A DNA stretch of 14,557 bases from CAYMSF01 sp964392985 (GCA_964392985.1 CAYMSF010000082.1:1-14557), one strand, 5' to 3'. Shown: positions 1 to 7,172, counted from the first letter of the stretch. Made by a program: numbers and translations. The notes: generated from the letters alone by a model not told the origin.

Positions 1-53
1 ACTGCACGCATGAATCGCCAATCGCCTATTTTTGTCCTATTTCGCACAAGTCA

Positions 54-82
54 TTAAGGTGTTAAAGTCCTATTGTTTCATT
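54..82. repeat. Diverged copy of the 1115-1143 sequence
   Basis: This stretch matches 1115-1143 at 26 of 29 positions, in the same orientation (differences at 60, 69 and 79). The second copy covers the last codons and stop of the Gfo/Idh/MocA gene at 1123-2217. Read on the minus strand, 54-82 likewise gives Asn-Glu-Thr-Ile-Gly-Leu-stop where the gene gives Asn-Lys-Thr-Ile-Glu-Leu-stop, but an in-frame stop lies just upstream, so no coding frame continues. It may be the 3' scar of a lost paralogue or a shared end-of-gene element. The remaining sequence of 1-203 shows no gene. Confidence 0.45.
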
Positions 83-158
83 TCGTTATTTTCAAAGCGG
101 CGCATGATAAAAAACGAACAACTCATGTGGTGAACCGCGTTTTATTTCTAAATAAACC

Positions 159-190
159 GCCAGCAAAAATAGATTATTTTTTTTGTTGGC
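159..190 (-). terminator. Possible intrinsic terminator of the leftward operon
   Basis: Just beyond the stop codon of the pseudopilin-like gene there is an inverted repeat: GCCAGCAAAAA (159-169) against TTTTTGTTGGC (180-190), with a 10-nt loop and one mismatched pair. On the minus strand the stem is followed by GG and then TTTATTT. The stem is A/T-rich and the T-tract is interrupted, so it is weak as a Rho-independent terminator. Its position at the end of the last leftward gene is what supports the call. Confidence 0.4.
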
Positions 191-203
191 AGTGTCCATT
201 AGA

Positions 204-1028
204 TTAAAAGTAAAAGAATCCGTCATGTCTTATCCACAAACTATTGTCATTGCGATAAGAAGTTCTGTCCACATATGGACCGTAAATTTTACTGCCGGGA
301 TTGTTCAATAACTGCATCGCCGCTTGTTCACCCTTGGCGCCGCCATTTGCCCGTGCTCCGACTACATGACCGTCAACAAAAACCGCGTTACATTCAGTAT
401 ATCCAAGATGTGCCGGCCAAACAACCGGACCACCTGCCGAGTTAGTGTAAGAGTTGTTGACTCTGTAGTACCCCATCGGATTCAAATTTCCATCCTCGCG
501 ACCTGCTTTGGCGGTTTCCGCAAACATCACGGTGCGGGATGCTTGACGGCAGAGTGCCAACTTGACAGCCGGTTGTCCTCTGACTACAGGCGCAATAGGG
601 GACAGATACATAAAATTGTATCCGTAATCACATGACGACCAATCCGTGGAAGTTATGGCATTAGTAGTTGGCGAACTGGTATTTTCCCAGAAACTCTTGT
701 AATACTCGCTACCGCTGGCAAGTCTCCGTGTTCTCGCCGGACAGGTAAGCTGTTTTTTTGTTACATATCTGCCATGATATAATACTGCCGGCCAATAAGT
801 TACAGCGCCAATATAACTGTCGGGAACAAAGGAATCATTATTACCGGAAATATAATTATGCATTGCCAGGCCGAGTTGTTTAAAATTGTTTTTGCAACTG
901 ATGCTTCTTGCTGATTCTCTGGCTTTATTAAGCGCTGGCAACAGCATGGAGGCGAGGATCGCTATGATCGCTATCACGACCAGCAATTCGATTAATGTGA
1001 AATTCCATTGACTCCGACTCGTTTTCAT
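204..1028 (-). CDS. Pseudopilin-like protein with type IV prepilin N-terminus
   Basis: 274 aa. Residues 10-29 form the type IV prepilin/type II pseudopilin signal: a polar leader (MKTSRSQWN), then FTLIELL with the conserved Glu at mature position +5, then a long hydrophobic helix ending in LPALNKARE. The residue before the cleavage site is Asn, not the usual Gly, as is common in this lineage's proteins. The C-terminal half carries CP and VDGHV motifs typical of the DUF1559/H-x9-DG secreted pseudopilin-like proteins that PVC genomes hold in many copies. It is probably processed by a prepilin peptidase and anchored in or exported through the inner membrane; its role is unknown. It has a good ribosome binding site (AAGGAG, 8 nt before the ATG). 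It is the last gene of the leftward cluster, so it may serve the same substrate, or it may simply be read through. Confidence 0.85.
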   Translation of the reverse strand: MKTSRSQWNFTLIELLVVIAIIAILASMLLPALNKARESARSISCKNNFKQLGLAMHNYISGNNDSFVPDSYIGAVTYWPAVLYHGRYVTKKQLTCPARTRRLASGSEYYKSFWENTSSPTTNAITSTDWSSCDYGYNFMYLSPIAPVVRGQPAVKLALCRQASRTVMFAETAKAGREDGNLNPMGYYRVNNSYTNSAGGPVVWPAHLGYTECNAVFVDGHVVGARANGGAKGEQAAMQLLNNPGSKIYGPYVDRTSYRNDNSLWIRHDGFFYF

Positions 1029-1102
1029 TTTGACATCTCCTTGTTTTTGGGGTTTAAAACTAATATTTTATTAAAACTGACTGACACATAAACTAAATTC
1101 AT
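1025..1102 (-). CDS. Possible 25-codon leader ORF before the pseudopilin gene
   Basis: In the 94-nt gap between the Gfo/Idh/MocA stop and the pseudopilin ATG, the minus strand holds an AAGGAG three nt before an ATG (1102-1100). The ORF runs 25 codons, begins MNLVYVSVSF, and ends in a TGA that overlaps the pseudopilin start as ATGA. That layout fits translational coupling. The AAGGAG spacing is short and the peptide matches nothing I recognise, so it could be a by-product of the duplicated ribosome-binding region described separately. Confidence 0.3.
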   Translation of the reverse strand: MNLVYVSVSFNKILVLNPKNKEMSK

Positions 1103-1128
1103 AGACTCCTTGTTTTAAGGGGTTAAAG
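1037..1128 (-). repeat. Duplicated ribosome-binding region (two copies, 69 nt apart)
   Basis: On the minus strand, TTTAACCCCTTAAAACAAGG followed by AG (copy at about 1106-1127) and TTTAAACCCCAAAAACAAGG followed by AG (copy at about 1037-1058) are near-identical. They share AAAACAAGGAG exactly and the CCCC block, with a 1-nt length difference between. The second copy supplies the pseudopilin Shine-Dalgarno; the first lies right after the oxidoreductase stop. In the first copy CCTT and AAGG could form a small 4-bp stem that hides the Shine-Dalgarno sequence. Confidence 0.45.
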
Positions 1129-2217
1129 TTCTATTGTTTTATTGGAATAAATTGACTCATACGCTGCGTTCATCGCGGTTACGGCGGCAAGGCCGTCGGC
1201 ACCGCTGGATTCAATGTTGCGCTGACCGGTAACCGCCAGGTAAAAACTGTCCAACCGGTTCTCTCCAAACTCTGAACAACCGGGACTGGCGCCTAATAAT
1301 AACCGGTTCGGGGATGCCAAGCCTGAACCCAGCATATAGGTGGGTTTGTTCCAGAAATCGGTAATATATGTACCTTTAGTGCCGATTGCCTTAATCATGC
1401 ATTCCAATGATTTCGGCCAGAACAGTTTGCGGGTTTCGCCGCGTTGTTCCAAATGGCTATATGATGGATTTATGAAGATATTGGTGCCATCGGTCATTTC
1501 GGCGCTGATCGCCGCATGGTCTTCAACTTTCAGATAATCCCGCATATTTCTAGCGGACGTTGCATAAACCTTAGCGAATTCCGCGCCAGTAAGCCACCGT
1601 GACAGATCGAATGGATGTGGATGATCAGTGATTGCGCCGCCGCGGCAGACTTTTTCGCCGGGACGGATTGGCACGACTTTACCATAAGACAGCAGCGGTT
1701 CACCCCAGTTGGGATAATAACAGATTGGACTCTGTGAAATATTGCTGATATAAAATGTATGTATTTTGCCCAGTTTGCCACTATCAATCAATCTTTTCAA
1801 ATTGAGAATTTGCGGATGAAAATGCAATTCAAGTTCAACTTGCAGAATAACTTTATGCTTGCGACAGGTTTCGATCATACTCCTGCATTCACTTTCATCC
1901 ATGGACATCACTTTCATGCTGTAAATATGCTTGCCCCGTTCGGCAGCAGCAAGGGTGTGTTCGCAGTGATGCAGATTATCGCTGCCAACCATTACCGCAT
2001 CAATTTCCGGATGCTTTTGCAACATCTCATTGGAGTCAGTATAATATTTAACGGGCACATTATTAGCCTTGAAGAAATCCTGTGCCTCCTGAAGCCGTTT
2101 TTCATCGTGGTCGCAAATGGCATTCAACTCCGCAAATCCTGAAGTGGCTAACTGCCCGTAGTAGAATCGAACGTGTGGATTGGCGGTTCCGCAAACTGCT
2201 AATTTCATCTTTTTCAT
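1123..2217 (-). CDS. Gfo/Idh/MocA family oxidoreductase with atypical motifs
   Basis: 364 aa, close to the usual length for Gfo/Idh/MocA sugar or cyclitol dehydrogenases. Residues 4-120 are the Rossmann-type NAD(P) domain and 125-350 the alpha/beta substrate domain (LKRLIDSGKLGKI, GGAITDHPHPFDLSRWL, final AAYESIYSNKTIEL). Three conserved sites depart from the family. The glycine loop is CGTANPHV instead of GxGxxG. The catalytic EKP is MKV, keeping Lys102 but losing Glu and Pro. The usual GVHxxD region reads DHPHPFD (Asp198, His199, His201, Asp204), so a histidine is still available. The start overlaps the preceding gene as ATGA and its ribosome binding site GGAGGTG lies in that gene's last codons, so the two are probably translated together. 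A soluble cytoplasmic enzyme is likely; substrate and redox direction are unknown. Confidence 0.85.
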   Translation of the reverse strand: MKKMKLAVCGTANPHVRFYYGQLATSGFAELNAICDHDEKRLQEAQDFFKANNVPVKYYTDSNEMLQKHPEIDAVMVGSDNLHHCEHTLAAAERGKHIYSMKVMSMDESECRSMIETCRKHKVILQVELELHFHPQILNLKRLIDSGKLGKIHTFYISNISQSPICYYPNWGEPLLSYGKVVPIRPGEKVCRGGAITDHPHPFDLSRWLTGAEFAKVYATSARNMRDYLKVEDHAAISAEMTDGTNIFINPSYSHLEQRGETRKLFWPKSLECMIKAIGTKGTYITDFWNKPTYMLGSGLASPNRLLLGASPGCSEFGENRLDSFYLAVTGQRNIESSGADGLAAVTAMNAAYESIYSNKTIEL

Positions 2218-3149
2218 GCTGCACCTCCACCCATTACCGCGACGCCGGAACGGACAGCGGCAGCCGTTGTTTTCACTAAATCACTGTATTTAACATCGGG
2301 AGCGGATAAAATCCCGCCATTACGTATTTTATAGATCATGCGGAAATAAAAATTATCTAATTCATCGCCGCCGTTCCAAATATTGTGCTCATAAACCGGG
2401 CGGGAAAGACCTTCTGCCGTTGCCAATAACGCGCCTTCGACATTAGTATATCCGCCAAACGGCAGATTGGATATTGCTCCTTCCTTGCAATAAGCATGAA
2501 TAAAGCGCAATGGTTCCAGCGCATCCGACAAACATTCGTTGACATCCAGTTCCGCGATAATATTGCCGGGGAATTTTACCATGCCGAAAGCACAGTTAAA
2601 ACCGGAAGTTAATTGCAATTGGATGTTTTCCGGTTTACTGCCGGCGACCAAACATGCTACGTCAATAATTTGCGGTAAAAAAGACTTGCTGAAATCACCA
2701 AACAACCCCATTCTGGATACCGGCAAATTCATAAAAATACGGAAAGAAACCAGTTCACCGCCGCTATTGGCTTTGAGGAAATCAGTTACGCTTTCAACCA
2801 TTCCCCAATAGCGCATCGGCAATGCCGGAATCAATTTATTACTATTTTCAATATCCAAGCCGGCAATTGTGCCATCAAGTTCTGGTGCAATCAAAACAGC
2901 TTTGGCTTCTTTGACCATTGCTTGAAAATTTTCCGGCAGAACAGACAGCGAAGAAACTTCCAGCAAACCATCACGGCAATCTGCGGCATTTTGCGGCAAA
3001 TCATGACACTCCATGCCCAAAGCCTCAAACACCTTAAGTTTGTATGCCGTGCGCGGGTCATTTTGCGGCATAAAGACCTTCTTTATCGATGCTGCCATAG
3101 GAGTGTCCAGCACTACGAAATTTGTTTTTACTACCGGTTTGATGCTCAT
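2214..3149 (-). CDS. Degenerate Gfo/Idh/MocA-like protein, probable non-catalytic partner
   Basis: 311 aa with no clear motif at first sight. From about residue 110 it follows the Gfo/Idh/MocA layout: RYWGMVESVTDFLKANSGGE matches the segment after the EKP motif; FLPQIIDVACLVAG (157-170) sits where the catalytic GGxxxDxxxHxxD helix belongs; FGMVKFPGNIIAELDV matches the central strands; and the tail (DNFYFRMIYKIRNGG, then APDVKYSDLVKTTAAAVRSG) matches the C-terminal helices. The N-terminal part has no GxGxxG, and there is no EKP or catalytic His/Lys in the expected places. It may therefore bind neither NAD nor substrate in the usual way. It starts 7 nt after the SIS gene (that gene's stop lies within the AAGG ribosome binding site) and overlaps the next oxidoreductase by 4 nt. 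I infer a regulatory or structural subunit for that enzyme. The family assignment rests on pattern matching by eye. Confidence 0.6.
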   Translation of the reverse strand: MSIKPVVKTNFVVLDTPMAASIKKVFMPQNDPRTAYKLKVFEALGMECHDLPQNAADCRDGLLEVSSLSVLPENFQAMVKEAKAVLIAPELDGTIAGLDIENSNKLIPALPMRYWGMVESVTDFLKANSGGELVSFRIFMNLPVSRMGLFGDFSKSFLPQIIDVACLVAGSKPENIQLQLTSGFNCAFGMVKFPGNIIAELDVNECLSDALEPLRFIHAYCKEGAISNLPFGGYTNVEGALLATAEGLSRPVYEHNIWNGGDELDNFYFRMIYKIRNGGILSAPDVKYSDLVKTTAAAVRSGVAVMGGGAA

Positions 3150-3156
3150 TTTAACC

Positions 3157-3915
3157 TTACAGACTTTTTATCAACGGTTTATATTTTTTCAAGTAAGCGG
3201 CATTTTTCTGGTCGCCGCCGGGAGCATTCGCACTGTTCCATACCGGCGGGGTGATTCCGCGTTCCACACATAAACGGATAGTCTCAATTTCCAGCAGATG
3301 CGCAATAGCGAAATCCACTAAATTGGATACCGGCGCAACCGGGGTGTCAAAACCAGGAACATTGACAATTGCATCGCCTACCGGATTATAGTCATCAATA
3401 CATACATCAGCAATATCAAACAGATTCTTTTTTGACGGATGGCGGATAAAATGTTCCGGTGGCATCTCATTCTGCCAGCAGGAGCTGGAAACTGCAATAA
3501 TTTTAACCCCGCATTCCTTCGCTTCAAGAGCTGCATCAATTGTCGCCGCGTTAATACCGATATTGTGAAAGATAATCAGTAAATCATCTTTTTGCAGATC
3601 ATAATATTTCATTATTGAACGGCCATAATTGACACATCGTTCCAATTCCAGATATTTCAATGCCTGATTAAAAACTGACAATCCAGTTTCCATAATCGGA
3701 TTGATATTACTGAACCCGCCGGCGCGGAAAAACATTTCCCCCATCACCAATGTGGTATGACCGCCCCCACCGTAAACACTGATCAGTTTATCCGCGGCAA
3801 TGGCATCCGCCATCAGTTTTGCTGCGGCATTGATATTGCCAGCCTGTTCATCTTTTACGCGATTAATATTCGCGAACGCTTTCTCTACGTATCCAAAATC
3901 ATTCAACATAAACAA
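3157..3915 (-). CDS. SIS-domain sugar-binding protein, UPF0309 type
   Basis: 252 aa. An N-terminal helix is followed by a SIS fold. Residues 47-67 (VYGGGGHTTLVMGEMFFRAG) match the UPF0309 signature (G-x-GHS-x-x-x-x-E-x-F-x-RAGG), here with Thr in place of Ser. Residues 110-145 hold the second strand-loop region (DLLIIFHNIGINAATIDAAL, then KIIAVSSS). The C-terminal tail WNSANAPGGDQKNAAYLKKY matches the family's SxNxPGGDxxN ending. SIS domains bind phosphorylated sugars and act as isomerases, etherases or sensors. UPF0309 members lack a settled reaction but are usually found in sugar-uptake loci with GntR-type regulators, as here. Start chosen at the first Met because GGAGG lies 7 nt upstream. 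Fourteen nt separate it from the hydrolase gene. Likely cytoplasmic; role in isomerising or deamidating the imported sugar phosphate is inference. Confidence 0.8.
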   Translation of the reverse strand: MFMLNDFGYVEKAFANINRVKDEQAGNINAAAKLMADAIAADKLISVYGGGGHTTLVMGEMFFRAGGFSNINPIMETGLSVFNQALKYLELERCVNYGRSIMKYYDLQKDDLLIIFHNIGINAATIDAALEAKECGVKIIAVSSSCWQNEMPPEHFIRHPSKKNLFDIADVCIDDYNPVGDAIVNVPGFDTPVAPVSNLVDFAIAHLLEIETIRLCVERGITPPVWNSANAPGGDQKNAAYLKKYKPLIKSL

Positions 3916-3929
3916 CCTCCATTAATAAA

Positions 3930-4751
3930 TTATTTTTTTACCTGACTGAACATCCATTTTAACATCTCTTTATCCTTGAAAGCAAAATCCCACGCGTTGT
4001 GTTTAACTTCAGGATATTCGGTGAATTGCGGATTGCCGCCGCATTTTTTTACGGCCTCAATCATGACGCGAGTCTGCTCTACTTTAACCACCGGATCAAT
4101 TGTACCATGAAACGCCCATATTGGAATAGCGGCAATTTTGCCAGCCTGAGCAACATCACCGCCACCGCAAACTGGGACAGCTGCTGCAAAAGTGCCTGGC
4201 ATACGGCTGATAATTTCCCAGGTTGCATAGCCACCCAGAGAAGGTCCGATAACATATACCCGTTTAGTATCCACGGGGTAATCTTTTATAGTCGCCGTAA
4301 CAATTTTCATAGCCATTGACAATGAAGATGCCGGTTCTTCCGGCATGGCATATTTGCCGGGCTCGTATGAAACGTTTGCCGGATTTTTAAACGGTATCCA
4401 TCTGTTCCCTTCCGGACACTGTGGGGCCAGCACAAAACATGGATTTTCCTGCTGAATCTCCGGTATAGTGAAACTTTTTGCCAGTGCCAGTTGTTTCCTA
4501 TTATCATTGCCGATACTACCGGAACCGTGCATATAAACAATCATCGGATATTTACGTCCCGGCTCCAATTTCGCGGGAATGTACAATCGATACGGCAGAC
4601 TCTTGTCGCCTTCTTTCCAGAGGAACCCCTGAAATCCGTCGATAACGTCCTGTGAAGTTGCAATTTTAGTGTCTTCCGCGGCACGAAGCATAGATACTCC
4701 CAATGTTGCAATGAGAACGTACATCAGGGCACATTTCAAAATATTTTTCAT
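3930..4751 (-). CDS. Exported alpha/beta hydrolase (esterase/dienelactone hydrolase-like)
   Basis: 273 aa. Residues 1-24 are a signal peptide (Lys3 and Lys6, hydrophobic core, cleavage likely after LRA or AA), so the product acts in the periplasm or outside. The alpha/beta-hydrolase fold is clear: YMHGSGSIGNDN (73-84) is the oxyanion loop, GPSLGG (169-174) the nucleophile elbow with Ser171, FHGTIDPVV (214-222) supplies Asp219, and KHNAWD (250-255) supplies His251. The layout resembles CE1-like or phospholipase/carboxylesterase-family enzymes of the kind found in polysaccharide loci. It could remove acetyl or aromatic ester groups from a glycan, but the substrate is inference. It lies 16 nt after the TIM-barrel gene and 14 nt before the SIS gene, which fits one transcript. 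The ribosome binding site is weak (AGG, then AAAG). Confidence 0.8.
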   Translation of the reverse strand: MKNILKCALMYVLIATLGVSMLRAAEDTKIATSQDVIDGFQGFLWKEGDKSLPYRLYIPAKLEPGRKYPMIVYMHGSGSIGNDNRKQLALAKSFTIPEIQQENPCFVLAPQCPEGNRWIPFKNPANVSYEPGKYAMPEEPASSLSMAMKIVTATIKDYPVDTKRVYVIGPSLGGYATWEIISRMPGTFAAAVPVCGGGDVAQAGKIAAIPIWAFHGTIDPVVKVEQTRVMIEAVKKCGGNPQFTEYPEVKHNAWDFAFKDKEMLKWMFSQVKK

Positions 4752-4767
4752 AATCTTTAACCTGACT

Positions 4768-5817
4768 TTATTTTACAGACTTACGATTTTTTTTCAAAAG
4801 CCGTTTATAATTTTCACCGATACGATCCCATAATTTCAAAGCATCAGGAGCCGCCAGTACGGTGCCGTAACCGCCACGATATGTCCATGCGGCAATCCGG
4901 TCAACGCCAAGACTTTCATACAAATCTGCAATACGATCAATTTGGGCAAAATCTTTGGGCTGTTTATAATAGCCCATAAGCCAGCGTTCCGATTTTTTCC
5001 CATATTTCCGGGCAATTTCAACAGTACGCCTGGTGATATGTTCAAAAAATGCTTCGGGCAGTTCCCAGGCAATGATTGTCGTCGAAAACACATCAAAATA
5101 AGGACATGACCCAACCATATCCCAGTTATCATAACCGCGATGCTCGGTAACGTAATAACTGTTCATGGTGGCATGAACACAACAGGTTATCTCAAGTTTC
5201 GGCTTCAACTCCTTAAGTTTTCGTGAAGTTGTCTCCAGAATAACCATTGCTTCGCGCCAACGGAACTGTTTGACATCGTCATTCATTATTTTAGGCATTT
5301 CATAGCCATAATATTCTTGAAATTTTTTCATGCATACCGGACAGCGGCAGGACCAGTCATCAGCGCAACCACCGGTAATTGAAGCGTAAGATTTAGGCAA
5401 CGCGTAATGCGGTTCATCCCAGAAAAAACCATCGGCATCTGTTTCCTGTGCCAAGGTCAGGCAAAAACGCTGAAAATAATCCCGGAATGAATTGGTGTTG
5501 AAACAGGCATGCACCATTTTTTCCCCGGTCAGCGCCGAGACTTGACGGTTTTCGGTATTATTCTGCAGGAACAAGCTGACCTGTTCACCGCCAAAGTATT
5601 TACCGATTCCCCATGGATCCAACAGGACACGCAATCCTAGTTCATGCGCCTTGTCAACAATTTTAGGAATATTCGGACGCCAGAAATCAAAGTCGAATTC
5701 GGTAACGGCAAGAATTACTGTAGTACATCCGTGTGCCGCCATTTCCTTAAAATCGGCTTCGGCATGTTCAACATAATTCAACCCGTAATAACTAACTGCG
5801 GTTTGTGTAATGGCCAT
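4768..5817 (-). CDS. Cytosolic TIM-barrel protein, putative glycosidase of unknown family
   Basis: 349 aa from the chosen ATG at 5817, which has AAGGAA 7 nt upstream. An in-frame ATG at 5940 would overlap the regulator by 98 nt and add a Lys-rich non-homologous leader. There is no signal peptide. The pattern is that of a glycosidase-like (beta/alpha) barrel: TTVILAVTEFDFDFWRPNIP (32-51), GLRVLLDPWG (61-70), then DGFFWDEPHY (129-138) with Asp134-Glu135 at a strand end as in catalytic acid sites, MVGSCPYFDVFS (234-245) and RIAAWTYRGGYG (307-318). After the DE site comes a cysteine cluster, SCRCPVCMKKF (Cys157, Cys159, Cys162, plus Cys151), which could hold a metal or a loop. The same D/E plus SCxCxxC layout recurs in the large exported protein at 7262-10195. 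I do not recognise a named family; hydrolysis of an imported oligosaccharide or glycoside is inference. Confidence 0.7.
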   Translation of the reverse strand: MAITQTAVSYYGLNYVEHAEADFKEMAAHGCTTVILAVTEFDFDFWRPNIPKIVDKAHELGLRVLLDPWGIGKYFGGEQVSLFLQNNTENRQVSALTGEKMVHACFNTNSFRDYFQRFCLTLAQETDADGFFWDEPHYALPKSYASITGGCADDWSCRCPVCMKKFQEYYGYEMPKIMNDDVKQFRWREAMVILETTSRKLKELKPKLEITCCVHATMNSYYVTEHRGYDNWDMVGSCPYFDVFSTTIIAWELPEAFFEHITRRTVEIARKYGKKSERWLMGYYKQPKDFAQIDRIADLYESLGVDRIAAWTYRGGYGTVLAAPDALKLWDRIGENYKRLLKKNRKSVK

Positions 5818-5842
5818 CGTATGTTCCTTTTTTTTCTTAATT

Positions 5843-6982
5843 TTAAACCAGTTGATATGCATAATCATGGGTTGCAAATTCCGGATGTCGTTTTGCCTCG
5901 ATGTCTTCCGTGCTTTCGCGTATAACCAGGTGAGGTTCAAGAAAACAAGAAAATGGTCCTATCTGGGTTTCACCCTGTACTTTACGTTTCAGACGTTCAA
6001 CCGCAATCTGAGCCATATCTGAAATCGGATATGCCACCGTGGTAAGCGAAGGTGTAATTGCAGAAGCGACCGGCAGATTATCGAACCCGCAAATGCCGAC
6101 ATCGTCCGGAATATGCAACTTTAGATCCCGGCAAACACGCACCAGTTTTGCAGCCATCAAATCATGGAAACAGAATATTGCAACAGGTTTCGCTACAGAG
6201 ATGAGCATTTTTTCCAGTGACGGCGTCGCATCGTCAAAGTTTTTCGGATCTGCTTTTATGATATTTTCTTCCGGTATAACATATCCGGCATCTTCCAAAC
6301 CGGCAAGATATCCACTGAATCTGGCGTCATTATAAAATTGATTTAATCCGAAATAACCAAAATTGCGATAATGATTATTAACGAAATGATTCGCAACCAT
6401 CTTTCCGGCATTAAAGTTGTGTGCCAATACCGCATCAGCGTTCGAACCTTCCTGCCGGCGACCGACGAATATATAGGGTATGTCCAATGTTAGATAAAAC
6501 TTATTTGAAGCTTCTGCCGGTACCGGACAGGCAATTATACCGGCAACTCCGGCGTGCCGGAACATTTGAATTATTTCTTTTTCGCGTTGAAAATCATAAC
6601 CGCTGCTGGCCATAAGCAACTTGAATCCGACCCTACCCGCAGCTAGTTCAACTTCTTTAGCCAAAATAGCGAAAAACGGATTTTCCATATTGGTCACGAC
6701 TAGACCGATAAGATTATCCCTTTTATTCGACTGCGCACCGGAAAACATAGATGCATCTGTTAATATATGTTTGTTGCCTTGAAGTACAACAACACCATCA
6801 TCCTTAAGCAACATCATTATCCGCTGGGCAGTCTTCAAAGATACCCCGCGAGTATCGGCAAGAGTACGCACGGGAATGAAATTTTCACCTGGATTGCCAA
6901 ACTTTCCAGAGAGAATTTCCTGTTTTAATTCCTCTTTAACCCGCAATGCTTTGGGTAATTGATTAATTAAACTATTATTCAT
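5843..6982 (-). CDS. GntR-HTH/LacI-sensor transcription regulator
   Basis: 379 aa. Residues 8-75 form a GntR-type winged helix (KEELKQEILSGKF, then FIPVRTLADTRGVSLKTAQR and a wing near DGVVVLQGNKHIL). Residues 91-357 form a LacI/GalR-type periplasmic-binding-like sensor (LIGLVVTNMENPFFAILAKE, PYIFVGRR, GICGFDNLPVASAITPSLTT). This is the AraR-like arrangement, with a sugar or sugar derivative as the expected effector. It is first in the leftward cluster, with a near-consensus promoter and TATAACA dyads just upstream, so it is likely a repressor of its own operon and perhaps of the divergent exported protein. The start at 6982 follows AAAGG by about 10 nt. The downstream gene begins 25 nt after the stop. 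Confidence 0.9.
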   Translation of the reverse strand: MNNSLINQLPKALRVKEELKQEILSGKFGNPGENFIPVRTLADTRGVSLKTAQRIMMLLKDDGVVVLQGNKHILTDASMFSGAQSNKRDNLIGLVVTNMENPFFAILAKEVELAAGRVGFKLLMASSGYDFQREKEIIQMFRHAGVAGIIACPVPAEASNKFYLTLDIPYIFVGRRQEGSNADAVLAHNFNAGKMVANHFVNNHYRNFGYFGLNQFYNDARFSGYLAGLEDAGYVIPEENIIKADPKNFDDATPSLEKMLISVAKPVAIFCFHDLMAAKLVRVCRDLKLHIPDDVGICGFDNLPVASAITPSLTTVAYPISDMAQIAVERLKRKVQGETQIGPFSCFLEPHLVIRESTEDIEAKRHPEFATHDYAYQLV

Positions 6983-6998
6983 AAGGTGTTTACCTTTT

Positions 6999-7030
6999 TA
7001 TAACATCTTGTTATATTTAAGTATAACAAG
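6999..7030. promoter_or_regulatory. Overlapping operator dyads, probably for the GntR/LacI regulator
   Basis: Three copies of one half-site lie in 32 nt: TATAACA (6999-7005), TGTTATA (7009-7015) and TATAACA (7022-7028). The first two make a perfect 7-3-7 palindrome. The second and third, extended to CTTGTTATA and TATAACAAG, make a perfect 9-6-9 inverted repeat across 7007-7030. Both lie over the -10 box and start site of the promoter, where a bound dimer would block transcription. Assignment to this regulator is by position. Confidence 0.65.
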
Positions 7031-7048
7031 TTTTTTAAATAAAGTCAA
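7020..7048 (-). promoter_or_regulatory. Sigma-70-type promoter of the leftward operon
   Basis: On the minus strand TTGACT (7048-7043) and TATACT (7025-7020) are separated by 17 nt, near the housekeeping consensus at both boxes and at ideal spacing. The expected start of transcription is near 7013, about 30 nt before the regulator's ATG. Putative operator dyads overlap the -10 box and the start site. Confidence 0.75.
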
Positions 7049-7172
7049 TAGCTTTTCTAAAAAAAAACAAAAAAAATCTGATTCAGATTAAACATTATTG
7101 AATTTTCGTTATACTTTCTAATGTTATTGAACCATATCGGCAAGATACTGTTTCCGGCATCCACTAACGGTA

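Noticed and set aside
1..203. A partial gene at the left edge
   Set aside because: No frame on either strand stays open with recognisable coding content; the only structures are the repeat at 54-82 and the weak hairpin at 159-190.
5818..5940. N-terminal extension of the cytosolic barrel protein to an ATG at 5940
   Set aside because: It would overlap the regulator by 98 nt, adds a Lys-rich leader with no domain match, and the ATG at 5817 has a good AAGGAA at proper distance.
7060..7080. A-rich run as a curved UP element or a terminator
   Set aside because: The run lies behind the leftward -35 and could act as an UP element, but homopolymer-rich A/T sequence is common here and no specific match supports a feature.
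7099..7115. TTGAAT and TATACT as a rightward promoter
   Set aside because: The boxes are only about 5 nt apart, far too close for a sigma-70 promoter.
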